Positions 43,919 to 53,400 of a DNA stretch of 64,000 nt are shown here, one piece after another. Under the pieces are notes generated by a model. The model was not told where the DNA came from, did no database searches, and was given only the letters and a program-made list of their open reading frames with translations. The stretch's first letter is position 1. Each line of letters opens with the position of its first letter. The stretch covers positions 1 to 64,000 of the forward strand of contig JAHLLQ010000011.1 in NCBI GenBank assembly GCA_020444065.1, read 5' to 3'. Source of the stretch: a bacterium (GTDB lineage: Bacteria > Sumerlaeota > Sumerlaeia > SLMS01 > JAHLLQ01). A program made the translations under genes and the position numbers.

Positions 43919-44263
43919 TCAAGTGTCGTCCGGGAGGATCTCATCCTGGAGCTCGCCGGCGTCGGCAACACTCTCGCCCGAGACGTCCTCCAGCTCCAGC
44001 AGGTCCTGGCGAGTCTTTGCCATGTATTCGCGGCGACGCTGACGGTACTCGTCTGCGCTCATCTTCATCTGCGGATTCTGTTCGCCGGCCCTGATCTCTT
44101 CGAAGAGTTTCTCGATGAAGGGAACGCACCACCCGCAGCCCGTCCCGGCCCCGAAACACTCGGAGCACTGAGACGGCACCTGCGGATTGTTCAAACGGAT
44201 GAACTTGGCGACTTTTTGAAACGGAACGTGGAAGCAGACACACAATTCCGTGGGGGATTCCAT
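43919..44263 (-). CDS. BFD-type [2Fe-2S] protein
   Basis: 114 aa. Residues 1-55 carry a C-x-C (ELCVCFHV) and a C-x-x-C (GTGCGWCVPFIEKLFEEI) with the helix arrangement of bacterioferritin-associated ferredoxin-like domains. This fold binds one [2Fe-2S] cluster and helps release iron or transfer electrons. The C-terminal half is a charged tail. It follows the TPR gene by 5 bp, so they share a transcript. No bacterioferritin is in the window. Confidence 0.75.
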   Translation of the reverse strand: MESPTELCVCFHVPFQKVAKFIRLNNPQVPSQCSECFGAGTGCGWCVPFIEKLFEEIRAGEQNPQMKMSADEYRQRRREYMAKTRQDLLELEDVSGESVADAGELQDEILPDDT

Positions 44264-44268
44264 GCGGT

Positions 44269-44856
44269 TCAGTCTTCCGCCTGGCCGCGGGCCTCGTCGA
44301 GGGCCTGGACGATTTCATCCTGATCAGAATTGATTTCGAGCGAACGTTCCCAGCACTCGATGGCCGAGTCCGGATTGTCCAGGACCATGAACAGCGCGCC
44401 CTGACCATTCAGAGCCGGGTAGTATTCTTCTTCCAACGACAGGGCCGCATCGAAGGCATTCTGTGCCTCCTCGTAGAAACCGACCAGATCGTCGTCGTCT
44501 TCCCAGTTCGGATTATCCTCGAGACCATCGGTGAACATCATCAAGGCCGTCTGGCCGAGATGGTAGAGGGCGAGCGGATTCTCTGGGAAACGCTCGCTGG
44601 CTTCCCGGAAAAGGTCGAGGGCCTCTTGATACTCGCCTTCCTCGATCAGGGCTTCGCCCTCCTCGATCAGCGATTCAAGGTCATCCTCTTCGTCTTCGGC
44701 ATCCGCATCATCGTCTCCGAATTCGAACTCGTCGTCCTCTTCAAACTCGTCGTCCTCGAAGTCGTCACCCTCGAACTCGTCGTCTTCATCTTCGAAGCCG
44801 TCGATCCAGCCAGAGGATTCCTCTTCCTCATCTTCCCATGGGGGGGGACAGACCAT
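44269..44856 (-). CDS. Acidic TPR protein
   Basis: 195 aa. Residues 8-60 are a run of Asp/Glu/Phe (FEDEDDEFEGDDFEDDEF-type, partly repeated). From 60 on there are TPR-like helices (ALIEEGEYQEALDLFREASERFPENPLALYHLGQTAL; NPDSAIECWERSLEINSDQ). Cytoplasmic scaffold of unknown partner. First gene of the three-gene minus run, divergent from buk. Confidence 0.65.
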   Translation of the reverse strand: MVCPPPWEDEEEESSGWIDGFEDEDDEFEGDDFEDDEFEEDDEFEFGDDDADAEDEEDDLESLIEEGEALIEEGEYQEALDLFREASERFPENPLALYHLGQTALMMFTDGLEDNPNWEDDDDLVGFYEEAQNAFDAALSLEEEYYPALNGQGALFMVLDNPDSAIECWERSLEINSDQDEIVQALDEARGQAED

Positions 44857-45221
44857 AACACTGCTCCTTGCAGGGTAGCCTTCCGGGTTTTTGTCTCCTG
44901 GGTGTTCCAGTCGTCGGGCTGACGGCTAGCGGGATATTGTTGGGTATGGCAAGGACAAAACGGCCGTTTCGTGGCGTTTTTTTTGAGCCGAAGCCGGGAA
45001 AGCGCCCGCCAAGGCCTCCAGTAACCTGAACTTCACACTAGATCGTTGCCGCTGGCCCACTTAGCTGTCAGTCCCTCGAATCGGCCCGGAAAGCCGACGA
45101 ATGCGGGGGGAAGAGGCGCCCCAAGCATGCAATTCCCGGTTTGTTCGGCTTGCAGCCCGCTTTCGGGTAGGCCATTCTATGACACAAGATTCTCGCGAGA
45201 ATCGCCACAGGAGGGGCTTTT
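44857..45221. other. 365-bp divergent intergenic region with palindrome and T8
   Basis: Between the acidic TPR gene (minus) and buk (plus), so it should hold promoters for both. AAACGGCCGTTT at 44958-44969 is a perfect 12-bp palindrome, followed 8 nt later by eight T (44977-44984). No gene, and no clear -35/-10 pair visible. The palindrome could be an operator, and with the T run it also has a weak terminator shape on the plus strand. Confidence 0.35.
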
Positions 45222-46316
45222 GTGAACCGACCATTGATACTCGTTATCAATCCAGGGTCCACGTCCACGCGTGCCGCTGTCTACGGAGGGGAGGAACTCC
45301 TGGCCGAACGTCATCTCATCTGCGATCCTGCCAAACTGGCCGGGTTCGCCCGCGTGATCGACCAGGCCGCATACCGCAAGGAACAGATTCTGGAAATGCT
45401 CAGGGAGATCGAAATCTCTCTGAGCGAACTCGATGCAATTGCTGCTCGAGGCGCGCCGCTTCGCTCCGTTCCGGGAGGCGTCTATCGCATCAATCGAGAG
45501 ATGCTGGCGGATGCAATCGACGATGGCTTCGTTGAGCATGCTTCGAAGGTCGCCTGCGTGATTGCGAACGAACTATCGAGAGAGGCTCAGAACATCCCGG
45601 CGTTCATTGTCGACCCGATCTCTACCGATGAGTACGACGAGATCTCCCGCATCAGCGGGCTGGCAGAACTCCCCCGCCAGTCATTGACGCACGCGCTGAA
45701 CATGAAGCGCGCAGCCCGCCATTGTGCCACAGAAATCGGAAAGCGCTATGAAGACGCGAACCTGATTATCGCGCACCTGGGAGGCGGCTGTTCGATCGCC
45801 GCACATCGTCACGGACGGATGGTCGATTCGGTCGATGCAAACGGAGAGGGACCTTTCTCTCCCGAACGCAGCGGCGGCCTGCGCGTTGACGACCTCGCGC
45901 GAATGGTCCTCGTGAGCGGCGATGATTATGCGCGCATTCGTCGACGCCTGACGCGCGAGGGCGGCCTGAAAAGCCACCTCGGAACAACCGATGCCAAAGA
46001 AGTCGAACAGCGCGTCGAAGACGGAGACGCGAACGCCCGCCTTGTCTTCCAGGCGATGGCATACCAGATGGCGAAGCACATCTGCGGTCTCGCCGCGGCC
46101 CTGTATGGAAGCGTGGACGCCGTTGTGCTGACCGGCGGCCTGGCGAATTCGAAGATGCTGACCGGGTGGATCCGCGATCGGTGCGGCTTCCTGGCGCCGA
46201 TGTACATCTATGCCGGCGAGTTCGAAATGGAGGCTCTGCGCGACGGCGTGGCCCGGGCACTGTCAGGTGAGGAAGCTGTCCGGATCTACCCCACCGGCGA
46301 AGCGGAGGATGCGTGA
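45222..46316 (+). CDS. buk: Butyrate kinase
   Basis: 364 aa acetate/butyrate-kinase family. LILVINPGSTSTRAAVY is the N-terminal nucleotide motif, HLGGGCSIAAHRHGRMVDS is the central loop, VVLTGGLANSKML is near the C-terminal. It would move phosphate from acyl phosphate to ADP. Start is GTG at 45222 with AGGAGGGG upstream. The stop overlaps the ptb start (TGATG), so coupled. With ptb and iorAB the substrate may be an aryl- or branched-acyl phosphate rather than butyrate only. Confidence 0.9.
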   Translation: MNRPLILVINPGSTSTRAAVYGGEELLAERHLICDPAKLAGFARVIDQAAYRKEQILEMLREIEISLSELDAIAARGAPLRSVPGGVYRINREMLADAIDDGFVEHASKVACVIANELSREAQNIPAFIVDPISTDEYDEISRISGLAELPRQSLTHALNMKRAARHCATEIGKRYEDANLIIAHLGGGCSIAAHRHGRMVDSVDANGEGPFSPERSGGLRVDDLARMVLVSGDDYARIRRRLTREGGLKSHLGTTDAKEVEQRVEDGDANARLVFQAMAYQMAKHICGLAAALYGSVDAVVLTGGLANSKMLTGWIRDRCGFLAPMYIYAGEFEMEALRDGVARALSGEEAVRIYPTGEAEDA

Positions 46317-47107
46317 TGAGGAGCTTCGAGGAAATCCTGCAGCGCGCGGCCGCCATGGGTCCGAAACGCATCGCAATCGCCGGGGCCATGGACGAGGCAT
46401 TGAAGGACGCGTTCGACGATGCGAAGAGACGGGGAGTTGCCCACACGGTCGAATTCACGAATCCGCTCTCCGCCGCTCGCGCCGTTCGCGAAGGCGAGGC
46501 CGACGTCCTTATGAAGGGAAAAGTAGATACGAAGGCCTTCATGGGTGCGGTGCTGGACAAGGAGAACGGTCTACGGAGCGGCAAGCTGATCAGCCATGCC
46601 TTCGTCTTCGAAGCATTCGGCCGGCTGATGATTATCACGGACGGTGGTATCGTCCTGAATCCGACACTTGAGGAAAAAGCCGAGATCGTCCGGAATGTCC
46701 TGCCGATCGCTCGGAAGCTCGGGATTGGGGAGCCACGAATCGCCGTCGTGACCGCCTACGAAAAAGAAAATCCCAAAATGCCGGAGACCGTCGATGCGGC
46801 TCAACTGGCAGCGATGAACATCGAAGGCTGCGTCGTGGAAGGCCCACTCGCGGTCGATGTCGCGATGAGCAAGGAAGCTGCGGCAGCGAAAGGTGTCGAG
46901 GGCCAGGTCCCGGGGAATGTCGACATCTTCCTCGCGCCGTCGGTCCTTGTTGGAAACATCCTCGCCAAGGGCATTATGTACTTCACTGGCTGCAGCGGCG
47001 GCGGAGTCGTCGCTGGAACATCCAGGCCGGTGACTTTTCTCTCAAGGTCGGACACGGCTCAAACGAAACTCCACACAATCGCTCTCGGGGTCCTGATGAG
47101 CGAGTAG
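46316..47107 (+). CDS. ptb: Phosphate butyryltransferase (Ptb family)
   Basis: 263 aa, Ptb/Pta family. It exchanges CoA of an acyl-CoA for phosphate, giving the acyl phosphate used by Buk. Motifs: EADVLMKGKVDT, ITDGGIVLNPTLEEKAEI, GNILAKGIMYFTGC. ATG at 46316 (GGAGG 6 nt upstream); an overlapping GTG at 46313 also exists. Next is iorA, 27 bp on. Confidence 0.9.
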   Translation: MRSFEEILQRAAAMGPKRIAIAGAMDEALKDAFDDAKRRGVAHTVEFTNPLSAARAVREGEADVLMKGKVDTKAFMGAVLDKENGLRSGKLISHAFVFEAFGRLMIITDGGIVLNPTLEEKAEIVRNVLPIARKLGIGEPRIAVVTAYEKENPKMPETVDAAQLAAMNIEGCVVEGPLAVDVAMSKEAAAAKGVEGQVPGNVDIFLAPSVLVGNILAKGIMYFTGCSGGGVVAGTSRPVTFLSRSDTAQTKLHTIALGVLMSE

Positions 47108-47134
47108 GACTTGATACTCAGAAGGGGGTCAAGA

Positions 47135-48886
47135 ATGGCAATCAAACGTGAGCTGATGACGGGCAACGAGGCAGTCGCCCGCGGAGCATGGGAGGCGGGA
47201 GTCGTGGTTGCCACGAGCTATCCCGGCACGCCCAGCACGGAAATCACCGAGGCGCTTTCCCATTACGAGGAAGTCAATGCCGAGTGGTCTGTGAACGAGA
47301 AAGTGGCGCTGGAAGTCGCCATCGGGGCCGCCTTTGCAGGCGTTCGGGCGATCGCGACAATGAAGCACGTCGGTGTAAACGTCGCTGCGGATCCGCTCTT
47401 CTCGCTGGCTTATGCCGGCGTGAATGCGGGACTGGTGATCGTCACGGCCGACGAGCCGGGACTGCACTCCTCGCAGAACGAGCAGGACAACCGCATCTAC
47501 GCCAAGTTCGCCCAGATTCCGATGCTTGAGCCCTCTGACGCGCAGGAAGCAAAGGAGATGACGAAGCTCGCATTCGAACTGAGCGAAGAGCACGACACGC
47601 CCGTCATGCTGCGACTGACGACGCGCATCTGCCACACCGATAGCCCGGTGCGCCTGGGGCGTCGCGAAGAAGTCCCTCGACGGCCCTACCAGAAACAACC
47701 CCGCAAGTACGCCATGTTGCCGCCCCACGCGTACGGACGACATCTCGTTCTGGAGAAGCGCCAGGCCGTCCTCGAAGCCGTCTCGAACACATTCGACGGA
47801 AACCGCGTCGAGATGCGGTCATTGGAGTACGGCGTTGTCACCAGCGGCATCAGCTATCTGAACGTGCGCGAGGCGCTTCCCGAGTTCTCCGTGCTGAAGA
47901 TCGGGATGACGTATCCTGTGCCGCATCAATTGATTCGCAACTTCGCGCAGCGAGTCGAGTACCTCTACGTTGTGGAAGAGAATCGGCCGTTCCTTGAGGA
48001 AGAGATCAAGGCCCTCGGAATCAAGGTCGAAGGCAAGGAGCAATTACTCTCGGTCGGTGAGCTTCCGGCAGAAGCACTACGCGAACGCATTCGCCATCGG
48101 CCGAGTCCCCAAAAGCCTCCCGTGCAGGATCTTCCTCCCCGACCGCCGCAGTTCTGTCCGGGGTGCGGACACCGCGGTGTCTTCCATGTGTTGTCGAAGA
48201 ACCGCATCACGGTGAATGGTGATATTGGCTGCTATTCGCTAGGAGCGCTCGCGCCGTTCAACGCGATGGATACGTTGATTTGCATGGGAGCCTCTATCGG
48301 CATGGATCACGGTTTCCGCAAGGCAGCCGAGCCCAACGAACGCAGCGTTTCCGTCATCGGCGATTCCACGTTCTTCCACAGCGGCATGACGAATCTGCTT
48401 AACATGGTGTACAACAACGGCACCGCGACAACGATCATTCTGGACAACCGCATCACAGCCATGACCGGCCATCAGCCCAACCCCGCATCGGGTGTGCTGG
48501 CCGCCGGTGAGCAAGTTCGCCCGGCAAACATGGTGGAGATCTGCAAGGCCCTTGGCGTGAAGCACGTTCGCGAACTCGACGGCTTCGACATGCAAGGCAT
48601 CGAGAAGGCCCTGAAGGAAGAGATGGATCGCCAGGAGCCCTCGGTGCTCGTCATCAATACACGTTGCGTGATGGTGGAGCGCGAACGCTTCGGTTCGGCC
48701 CGCGTGGTGGACGAAGATCTCTGCACGAAGTGCCGCCTCTGCTTGAAGTTGGGCTGTCCGGCGCTGACCATTGAAAACGATAAGATCGTCGTCACGGACT
48801 TCCTCTGCGATGGCTGTGGACTGTGCGAAGACGTTTGCCGCTTCGATGCGATCAAGTGCGAAGAACCCCAGGAGGTGAAGACATGA
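47135..48886 (+). CDS. iorA: Indolepyruvate ferredoxin oxidoreductase, alpha subunit
   Basis: 583 aa. Oxidatively decarboxylates 2-oxo acids from aromatic amino acids to acyl-CoA, reducing ferredoxin. N-terminal pyrimidine-binding domain (ATSYPGTPSTEITEAL, VGVNVAADPLFSLAY), ThDP domain near 335-520 (GDIGCYSLGALAPF, GDSTFFHSGMTNLLN), and a C-terminal pair of [4Fe-4S] sites (CTKCRLCLKLGCPAL, CDGCGLCEDVCRFDAI; about 530-575). Start 47135 has AAGGGGG upstream. Overlaps iorB by 4 bp. Confidence 0.93.
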   Translation: MAIKRELMTGNEAVARGAWEAGVVVATSYPGTPSTEITEALSHYEEVNAEWSVNEKVALEVAIGAAFAGVRAIATMKHVGVNVAADPLFSLAYAGVNAGLVIVTADEPGLHSSQNEQDNRIYAKFAQIPMLEPSDAQEAKEMTKLAFELSEEHDTPVMLRLTTRICHTDSPVRLGRREEVPRRPYQKQPRKYAMLPPHAYGRHLVLEKRQAVLEAVSNTFDGNRVEMRSLEYGVVTSGISYLNVREALPEFSVLKIGMTYPVPHQLIRNFAQRVEYLYVVEENRPFLEEEIKALGIKVEGKEQLLSVGELPAEALRERIRHRPSPQKPPVQDLPPRPPQFCPGCGHRGVFHVLSKNRITVNGDIGCYSLGALAPFNAMDTLICMGASIGMDHGFRKAAEPNERSVSVIGDSTFFHSGMTNLLNMVYNNGTATTIILDNRITAMTGHQPNPASGVLAAGEQVRPANMVEICKALGVKHVRELDGFDMQGIEKALKEEMDRQEPSVLVINTRCVMVERERFGSARVVDEDLCTKCRLCLKLGCPALTIENDKIVVTDFLCDGCGLCEDVCRFDAIKCEEPQEVKT

Positions 48887-49503
48887 AGACCGCCGTGAAA
48901 CCAGTTACGAATGTTCTCGCCGTAGGCGTTGGCGGCCAGGGCATCATCCGACTGTCGAATATTCTGGCCGAGACGGCATTCCGATCCGGCTTGGATGTGA
49001 AGAAATCGGAGATCCACGGCCTGTCCCAGCGAGGCGGCAGTGTCTACAGCCACATCCGCTGGGGTGAAACCGTCTTCTCACCAGTCATCATGGACGGCGA
49101 GGCGCACTTTGTTCTGGCCCTGGAGGAACTCGAGGCGCTCCGCTTCGCGCACACCGTGCGACCCGACGGGCTGATTCTCATCAACGACTTCCGTCTGCTG
49201 CCTGCGACCGTGGTGAATCGCCAGGCGGAGTATCCCGACGACATCGATGAGCAATTGCTTGAGTATGCCAGATTCGAGCGCATCCCAGCCACGAAGATGG
49301 CGGCGGATCTTGGGAATGTGCGGGCGGCGAACATAATCCTGATCGGGGCGCTTGCCAGGCACCTGGAACTGGACGTTGACACATGGAAGGCGGTTGTCCG
49401 CGACTCCTTCGCATCCAAGTTCGCCGAAATCAACGAACACGCGTTCGAGGTCGGATACAACTTCGCAGAAGCGGGAAAGGCGGAGCCTGAACCGGCAACA
49501 TGA
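48883..49503 (+). CDS. iorB: Indolepyruvate ferredoxin oxidoreductase, beta subunit
   Basis: 206 aa gamma-type subunit of 2-oxoacid oxidoreductases. NVLAVGVGGQGIIRLSNILAETA and KKSEIHGLSQRGGSVYSHIRWG are family motifs. Pairs with IorA; ATG overlaps the iorA stop (ATGA). Ends the buk-ptb-iorA-iorB run. Confidence 0.92.
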   Translation: MKTAVKPVTNVLAVGVGGQGIIRLSNILAETAFRSGLDVKKSEIHGLSQRGGSVYSHIRWGETVFSPVIMDGEAHFVLALEELEALRFAHTVRPDGLILINDFRLLPATVVNRQAEYPDDIDEQLLEYARFERIPATKMAADLGNVRAANIILIGALARHLELDVDTWKAVVRDSFASKFAEINEHAFEVGYNFAEAGKAEPEPAT

Positions 49504-49613
49504 CAGCTTCGGGTTGAGCCTTCATCCGGGTTGACCTCTCCGTCCCGCGGCGCGAGAATAGCGCTGGGAAGAAGTCTGGGAGGGAGGAGAAGAGACTCAT
49601 TTAGGAGGCTGAT

Positions 49614-50300
49614 ATGCCCGGCGATCCGATTCGACTCGTGCAAGCCCTGGTTGGGGCCGAATTGTCCAGCCACGACGAAGTGGCTGTCAGCGCTGTTCCG
49701 AAGGGACCGGTGGTCACGCTCTCGCGCGACTACGGATCCGGCGGAGAGGATGTGGCTCACGAACTCTCGATGGCCCTGCACGTCGGGTGCTTCGATCGTG
49801 AGATTCTGGACGCCATCGCAGATAGCGCAAAAGTCGATCGCTTCCTCATGGAGCGCCTCGACGAGCAGGTTCGAGGGATCATGGACGCGTGGGCGTTCTC
49901 GATCATCAGTGGCAAGAGCGCCTTCAAGGAGGATTATCGGCGGCACCTGGTTAGCGTGATCCTCGGCATTTCGCAGCGTGGCGGCGTGATCGTGGGCCGC
50001 GGGGCCCACCTGATCCTCTGGGATCGAAAGGCCTTCCGCGTAAGGATTGTGGGATCGCTCGATCGCTGTGCCAAGCGCGTGGCCGAGAAGGAGAATATCT
50101 CCCAAGAGGAGGCGGAGAAGAAGATCCAACACATCAACCAGGAACGCGCATCCTTCATCAAGAACCTGTATCGACACGATTTGTCCGATTGCTCCAGCTT
50201 TGACATGGTCCTAAATTCCGACCGCTACACGCCGCAAGTGCTGGCGAGAATGATCGCAAACGCCATGCGACTGGCGGGTTTCGCGGTTCCGGTCGAATAG
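49614..50300 (+). CDS. Cytidylate kinase-like protein
   Basis: 228 aa. VVTLSRDYGSGGEDVAHELSMAL is a P-loop of the cytidylate-kinase-like family (not a canonical GxxGxGK loop; the first part resembles GSGG), with later VIVGRGAHLILWD and RVRIVGSLDRCAKRVAEKENI (LID-like). This family phosphorylates small nucleotides or unknown substrates; it is distinct from Cmk. Preceded by GGAGGCTG at 49600-49612. Located after iorB, 110 bp on; possibly the same transcript. Confidence 0.75.
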   Translation: MPGDPIRLVQALVGAELSSHDEVAVSAVPKGPVVTLSRDYGSGGEDVAHELSMALHVGCFDREILDAIADSAKVDRFLMERLDEQVRGIMDAWAFSIISGKSAFKEDYRRHLVSVILGISQRGGVIVGRGAHLILWDRKAFRVRIVGSLDRCAKRVAEKENISQEEAEKKIQHINQERASFIKNLYRHDLSDCSSFDMVLNSDRYTPQVLARMIANAMRLAGFAVPVE

Positions 50301-50407
50301 CCGACCGCCCCGAGACCAAGGCATCCCCATTTCGCCCCTTGCGCTCCGCGCCTGGGACTGTGGGGATGATTTGAACACAATGACGAGCAGGAGCCTTCTG
50401 ACCGAGC

Positions 50408-52684
50408 ATGGAGCACAGCCCCACTCACGACATGTTGATCACGATGGTGACGGCGATTTCCGCCGGCGTGATCCTGATTGCCATCTCGAAGCTGATCCGG
50501 ACCTCGGCCATCGTTCTGCTCCTGATCGGTGGGATGCTGCTTGGACCGGAATTCCTGGACATCATCAAACCGGAGAGCCTCGGCGATGGCCTGCGAGTAA
50601 TCGTCTCGCTCGCCGTTGGCCTGATTCTCTTCGAGGGCGGCCTGACACTCGACCTGGAGGGCTATCGCTCGGCCAGCAAGCTGATTCGCCGCCTGCTCAG
50701 TCTCGGCATCCTGACGACGCTGCTGGCAACGGCGGTGGCCATCCATCTGACGTTCGATAAGCCATGGAACATAAGCTTCCTGGCCGCGAGTCTGGTCATC
50801 GTGACTGGACCCACCGTCATCGCTCCCCTGCTGAAGCGCATCAAGATCAACACGAAGCTGCACAACATCCTCCATTGGGAAGGCGTCTTGATCGATCCGC
50901 TCGGCGTGTTCGTCGCGCTGCTGTTCTTCGAGTGGATTATCGGCCAGGGAAGCACCGAGGTGCTCTCGAACTTCATCCTGCGGTTCATCTCCGGTATCGC
51001 CATCGGCCTGGCCGGCGGATTTGGCATCTATCAACTGCTTAAGAGCCGCCTGATCCCCGAAGACATGATGAACGTGACGTCCCTGGCTCTGGCCGTCCTG
51101 ATCTTCGGAATTACCGATACACTCTTCACCGAGGCAGGCCTGCTGGCGGTCACAGTCGCGGGGTTTGTCCTCGGAGTGAAACGGCCGGTCGAGTTGAAGC
51201 AGATCCGGCACTTCAAGGCCGAGATCACAGATCTCCTGATCGGCATGCTTTTTATGCTGCTCGCCGCGCGACTCAAGCTCTCGCAGTTTTCCGACTTCGG
51301 CTGGCAGGGCGTTCTTCTGGTCGCCATCGTAATGATCGTCGTTCGACCACTGAATATCCTCATCTCCTCGGTCGGGTTGGATTTCAACTGGCGCGAGAAA
51401 GCCTTCCTGGGTTGGGTCGCTCCGCGCGGAATTGTCGCCGCATCGATGGCTTCGTACATCACGATCCGGCTGCAGGCCATGGGCCGCTTCGAACAACCGC
51501 AATTCATTGAGACATTCACCTACTCCGTGATCACGGCCACGGTCTTGATTCAAGGATTCACCGCCGGTCCATTCGCGTCATTGCTGCAGTTGAAACGCCC
51601 GGCACCAACCGGCTGGATGATCATTGGGGCGCATCCTCTCGGGCGGCGAATTGCGCGCTTTATCGAACGTACCGCAAAGTTGCCGGCAGTTCTGATCGAT
51701 ACAAACCCGCGCGCAGTGAACGAGGCGCGCAACGATGGGCTAAACGCGTTGATTCTGGATGCCCGCGAGGCCGAGGTGGAAGACCGCGATGATTTCCAGT
51801 CGGTGGGCAACTTGATCGCACTGACCGATAACGAGGAGCTCAACGTCCTGCTATGCCAGCGCTGGGCCGCGGTCGTCGGTCGCGATCATGTTTATCGTTG
51901 GACTTCCGGCAAGACGAAGGCCCGCGAAGCCCAGGAGACGCCTGGACGTGCCGTCTGGACAGGCCTGCCGAAGCCTTCGCTTCTGAGTGCCGAATTGCAG
52001 CGCGGCGAGGCTTCGATCATTCACTCCCACGGTGACATCATCGATCCGGGCAACCTGACGACTCCTCTTCTCGCAGCTCAGAATAAGCAACTCATAATCG
52101 ATCCCGGCGCGGCAAAGAAAGACGCCAGTGGGCAAGCTCAGGGCGAGCGCCTGTACCTGCGGCGTGAGGCCGATTACCTGGTCCGCAGCTTGCGGCCGGA
52201 ATTGGTGACGCGCGTTGAGGCAAAGGACATCGATCACCTCTTCGAGCAAATGATCGAAATCGTGATTCGCCTTTTTCCCAAGGTGCCCAAGGACGAGACA
52301 CTGAGCGAGTTACAGGAACGCGAGAAGTCCTTCCCAACGGCCCTTGGTCACGGCATCGCGGTGCCGCACGCATACAGCCATGCGCTTGAAAGCCGCGTGT
52401 GCGCCGTCGCTCAGATTCCTGGCGGCGTCGACTTCAACGCCCCCGATGGCGAGCCCGTGCGGCTGGCGTTCCTTCTACTCAGCCCGACAGGCGATCCGGA
52501 AGGGCACCTGGCCACCATGGCGGAAATTGCGCGCCTCGTTGTCGACAAGCAAACCCGCCAGCGCCTGATGGATGCGGAAGATCCTGCCGATGTCCTGATC
52601 ATCGTCAATCGCGTGAATACGCTTCTGTCGCAGCCGCCCGGCTCGCGTTCAGGCTCCAGCAGCGAGGTCGCCAAGAAGCGATGA
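50408..52684 (+). CDS. Cation:proton antiporter fused to RCK and PTS EIIA-type domains
   Basis: 758 aa. Transmembrane part (1-400, about 12 helices) of the CPA1/NhaP-like type with [15 protein letters not shown] and [14 protein letters not shown]. Next an RCK/TrkA-N-like Rossmann domain (about 402-510; [36 protein letters not shown]), an intervening stretch, and a C-terminal PTS fructose-type EIIA domain (about 600-745) with the active-site-like His654 in GIAVPHAYS. It should exchange Na+ or K+ for H+, gated by nucleotide and perhaps by phosphorylation. No other PTS gene is in the window. The stop overlaps the trmD start. Confidence 0.88.
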   Translation: MEHSPTHDMLITMVTAISAGVILIAISKLIRTSAIVLLLIGGMLLGPEFLDIIKPESLGDGLRVIVSLAVGLILFEGGLTLDLEGYRSASKLIRRLLSLGILTTLLATAVAIHLTFDKPWNISFLAASLVIVTGPTVIAPLLKRIKINTKLHNILHWEGVLIDPLGVFVALLFFEWIIGQGSTEVLSNFILRFISGIAIGLAGGFGIYQLLKSRLIPEDMMNVTSLALAVLIFGITDTLFTEAGLLAVTVAGFVLGVKRPVELKQIRHFKAEITDLLIGMLFMLLAARLKLSQFSDFGWQGVLLVAIVMIVVRPLNILISSVGLDFNWREKAFLGWVAPRGIVAASMASYITIRLQAMGRFEQPQFIETFTYSVITATVLIQGFTAGPFASLLQLKRPAPTGWMIIGAHPLGRRIARFIERTAKLPAVLIDTNPRAVNEARNDGLNALILDAREAEVEDRDDFQSVGNLIALTDNEELNVLLCQRWAAVVGRDHVYRWTSGKTKAREAQETPGRAVWTGLPKPSLLSAELQRGEASIIHSHGDIIDPGNLTTPLLAAQNKQLIIDPGAAKKDASGQAQGERLYLRREADYLVRSLRPELVTRVEAKDIDHLFEQMIEIVIRLFPKVPKDETLSELQEREKSFPTALGHGIAVPHAYSHALESRVCAVAQIPGGVDFNAPDGEPVRLAFLLLSPTGDPEGHLATMAEIARLVVDKQTRQRLMDAEDPADVLIIVNRVNTLLSQPPGSRSGSSSEVAKKR

Positions 52685-53400
52685 AGATCACCGTTCTGAC
52701 TTTGTTTCCGCAGTGGTTCGAGGGCCCGTTTGGCGAGAGCATCCTTGCCCGCGCCCAGCAACGCGGCCAGGTGGAACTCGTGGTTCGCAACTTCCGCGAC
52801 TGGGCCACAGACCGCCACAACACGGTGGACGATGCGCCGTATGGCGGCGGCGGTGGGATGCTGCTGAAAGCCGAGCCGATCTCTGCGGCGCTCGATGAAG
52901 TCGCCGGCGCGCCGGGCACGGAAGGACGCGCGTATGTCGTTTACACCTCGCCGCGCGGGAAGACTTATGATCAGGCACGTGCGCGCGAGTTCGCATCCAC
53001 CGACCAGGACATTGTCATCATTTGCGGCCATTACGAAGGCCTCGACGAGCGCGTCATCGAAACGCGCGTGGACGAGGAGATTTCTCTTGGTGATTTTGTT
53101 CTGACTGGAGGAGAGATTCCAGCATTGGCTATCGTCGACTCGATCGTACGGCTGCTTCCCGGTGTGCTGGGGTGCGCGGAAGGTGCCGAGCGCGATTCCT
53201 TCTCCGACGGGCTCCTGGAGGCGCCACACTACACGCGCCCGGAGGAATTCGAGGGCCTGCGCGTGCCGGATATTCTTCTCTCCGGACATCATGCCCGCAT
53301 CGAGGAATGGCGCCGAGAGATGGCAATCGATGTGACTCGGCTGCGCCGCCCGGATTTGTACGAAGCCTGGAAGGATAAGCAGAAGAAAGCGAAAGACTAG
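52681..53400 (+). CDS. trmD: tRNA (guanine-N1)-methyltransferase TrmD
   Basis: 239 aa SPOUT enzyme that methylates G37 of tRNAs next to the anticodon. [15 protein letters not shown] at the start, [10 protein letters not shown], and the knot motif [20 protein letters not shown]. Usual family length. ATG overlaps the previous stop (ATGA), so coupled with the antiporter. It is not in the usual rimM-rplS context. It converges with a kinase gene, overlapping 4 bp. Its substrates include tRNA-Leu with G37, such as the AAG gene of this window. Confidence 0.95.
   Translation: MKITVLTLFPQWFEGPFGESILARAQQRGQVELVVRNFRDWATDRHNTVDDAPYGGGGGMLLKAEPISAALDEVAGAPGTEGRAYVVYTSPRGKTYDQARAREFASTDQDIVIICGHYEGLDERVIETRVDEEISLGDFVLTGGEIPALAIVDSIVRLLPGVLGCAEGAERDSFSDGLLEAPHYTRPEEFEGLRVPDILLSGHHARIEEWRREMAIDVTRLRRPDLYEAWKDKQKKAKD

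Noticed and set aside
50225-51553. 442-aa minus-strand ORF
   Set aside because: Rich in Gln/Asp/Glu/Arg and antisense to the antiporter's transmembrane region, which has strong family signatures.
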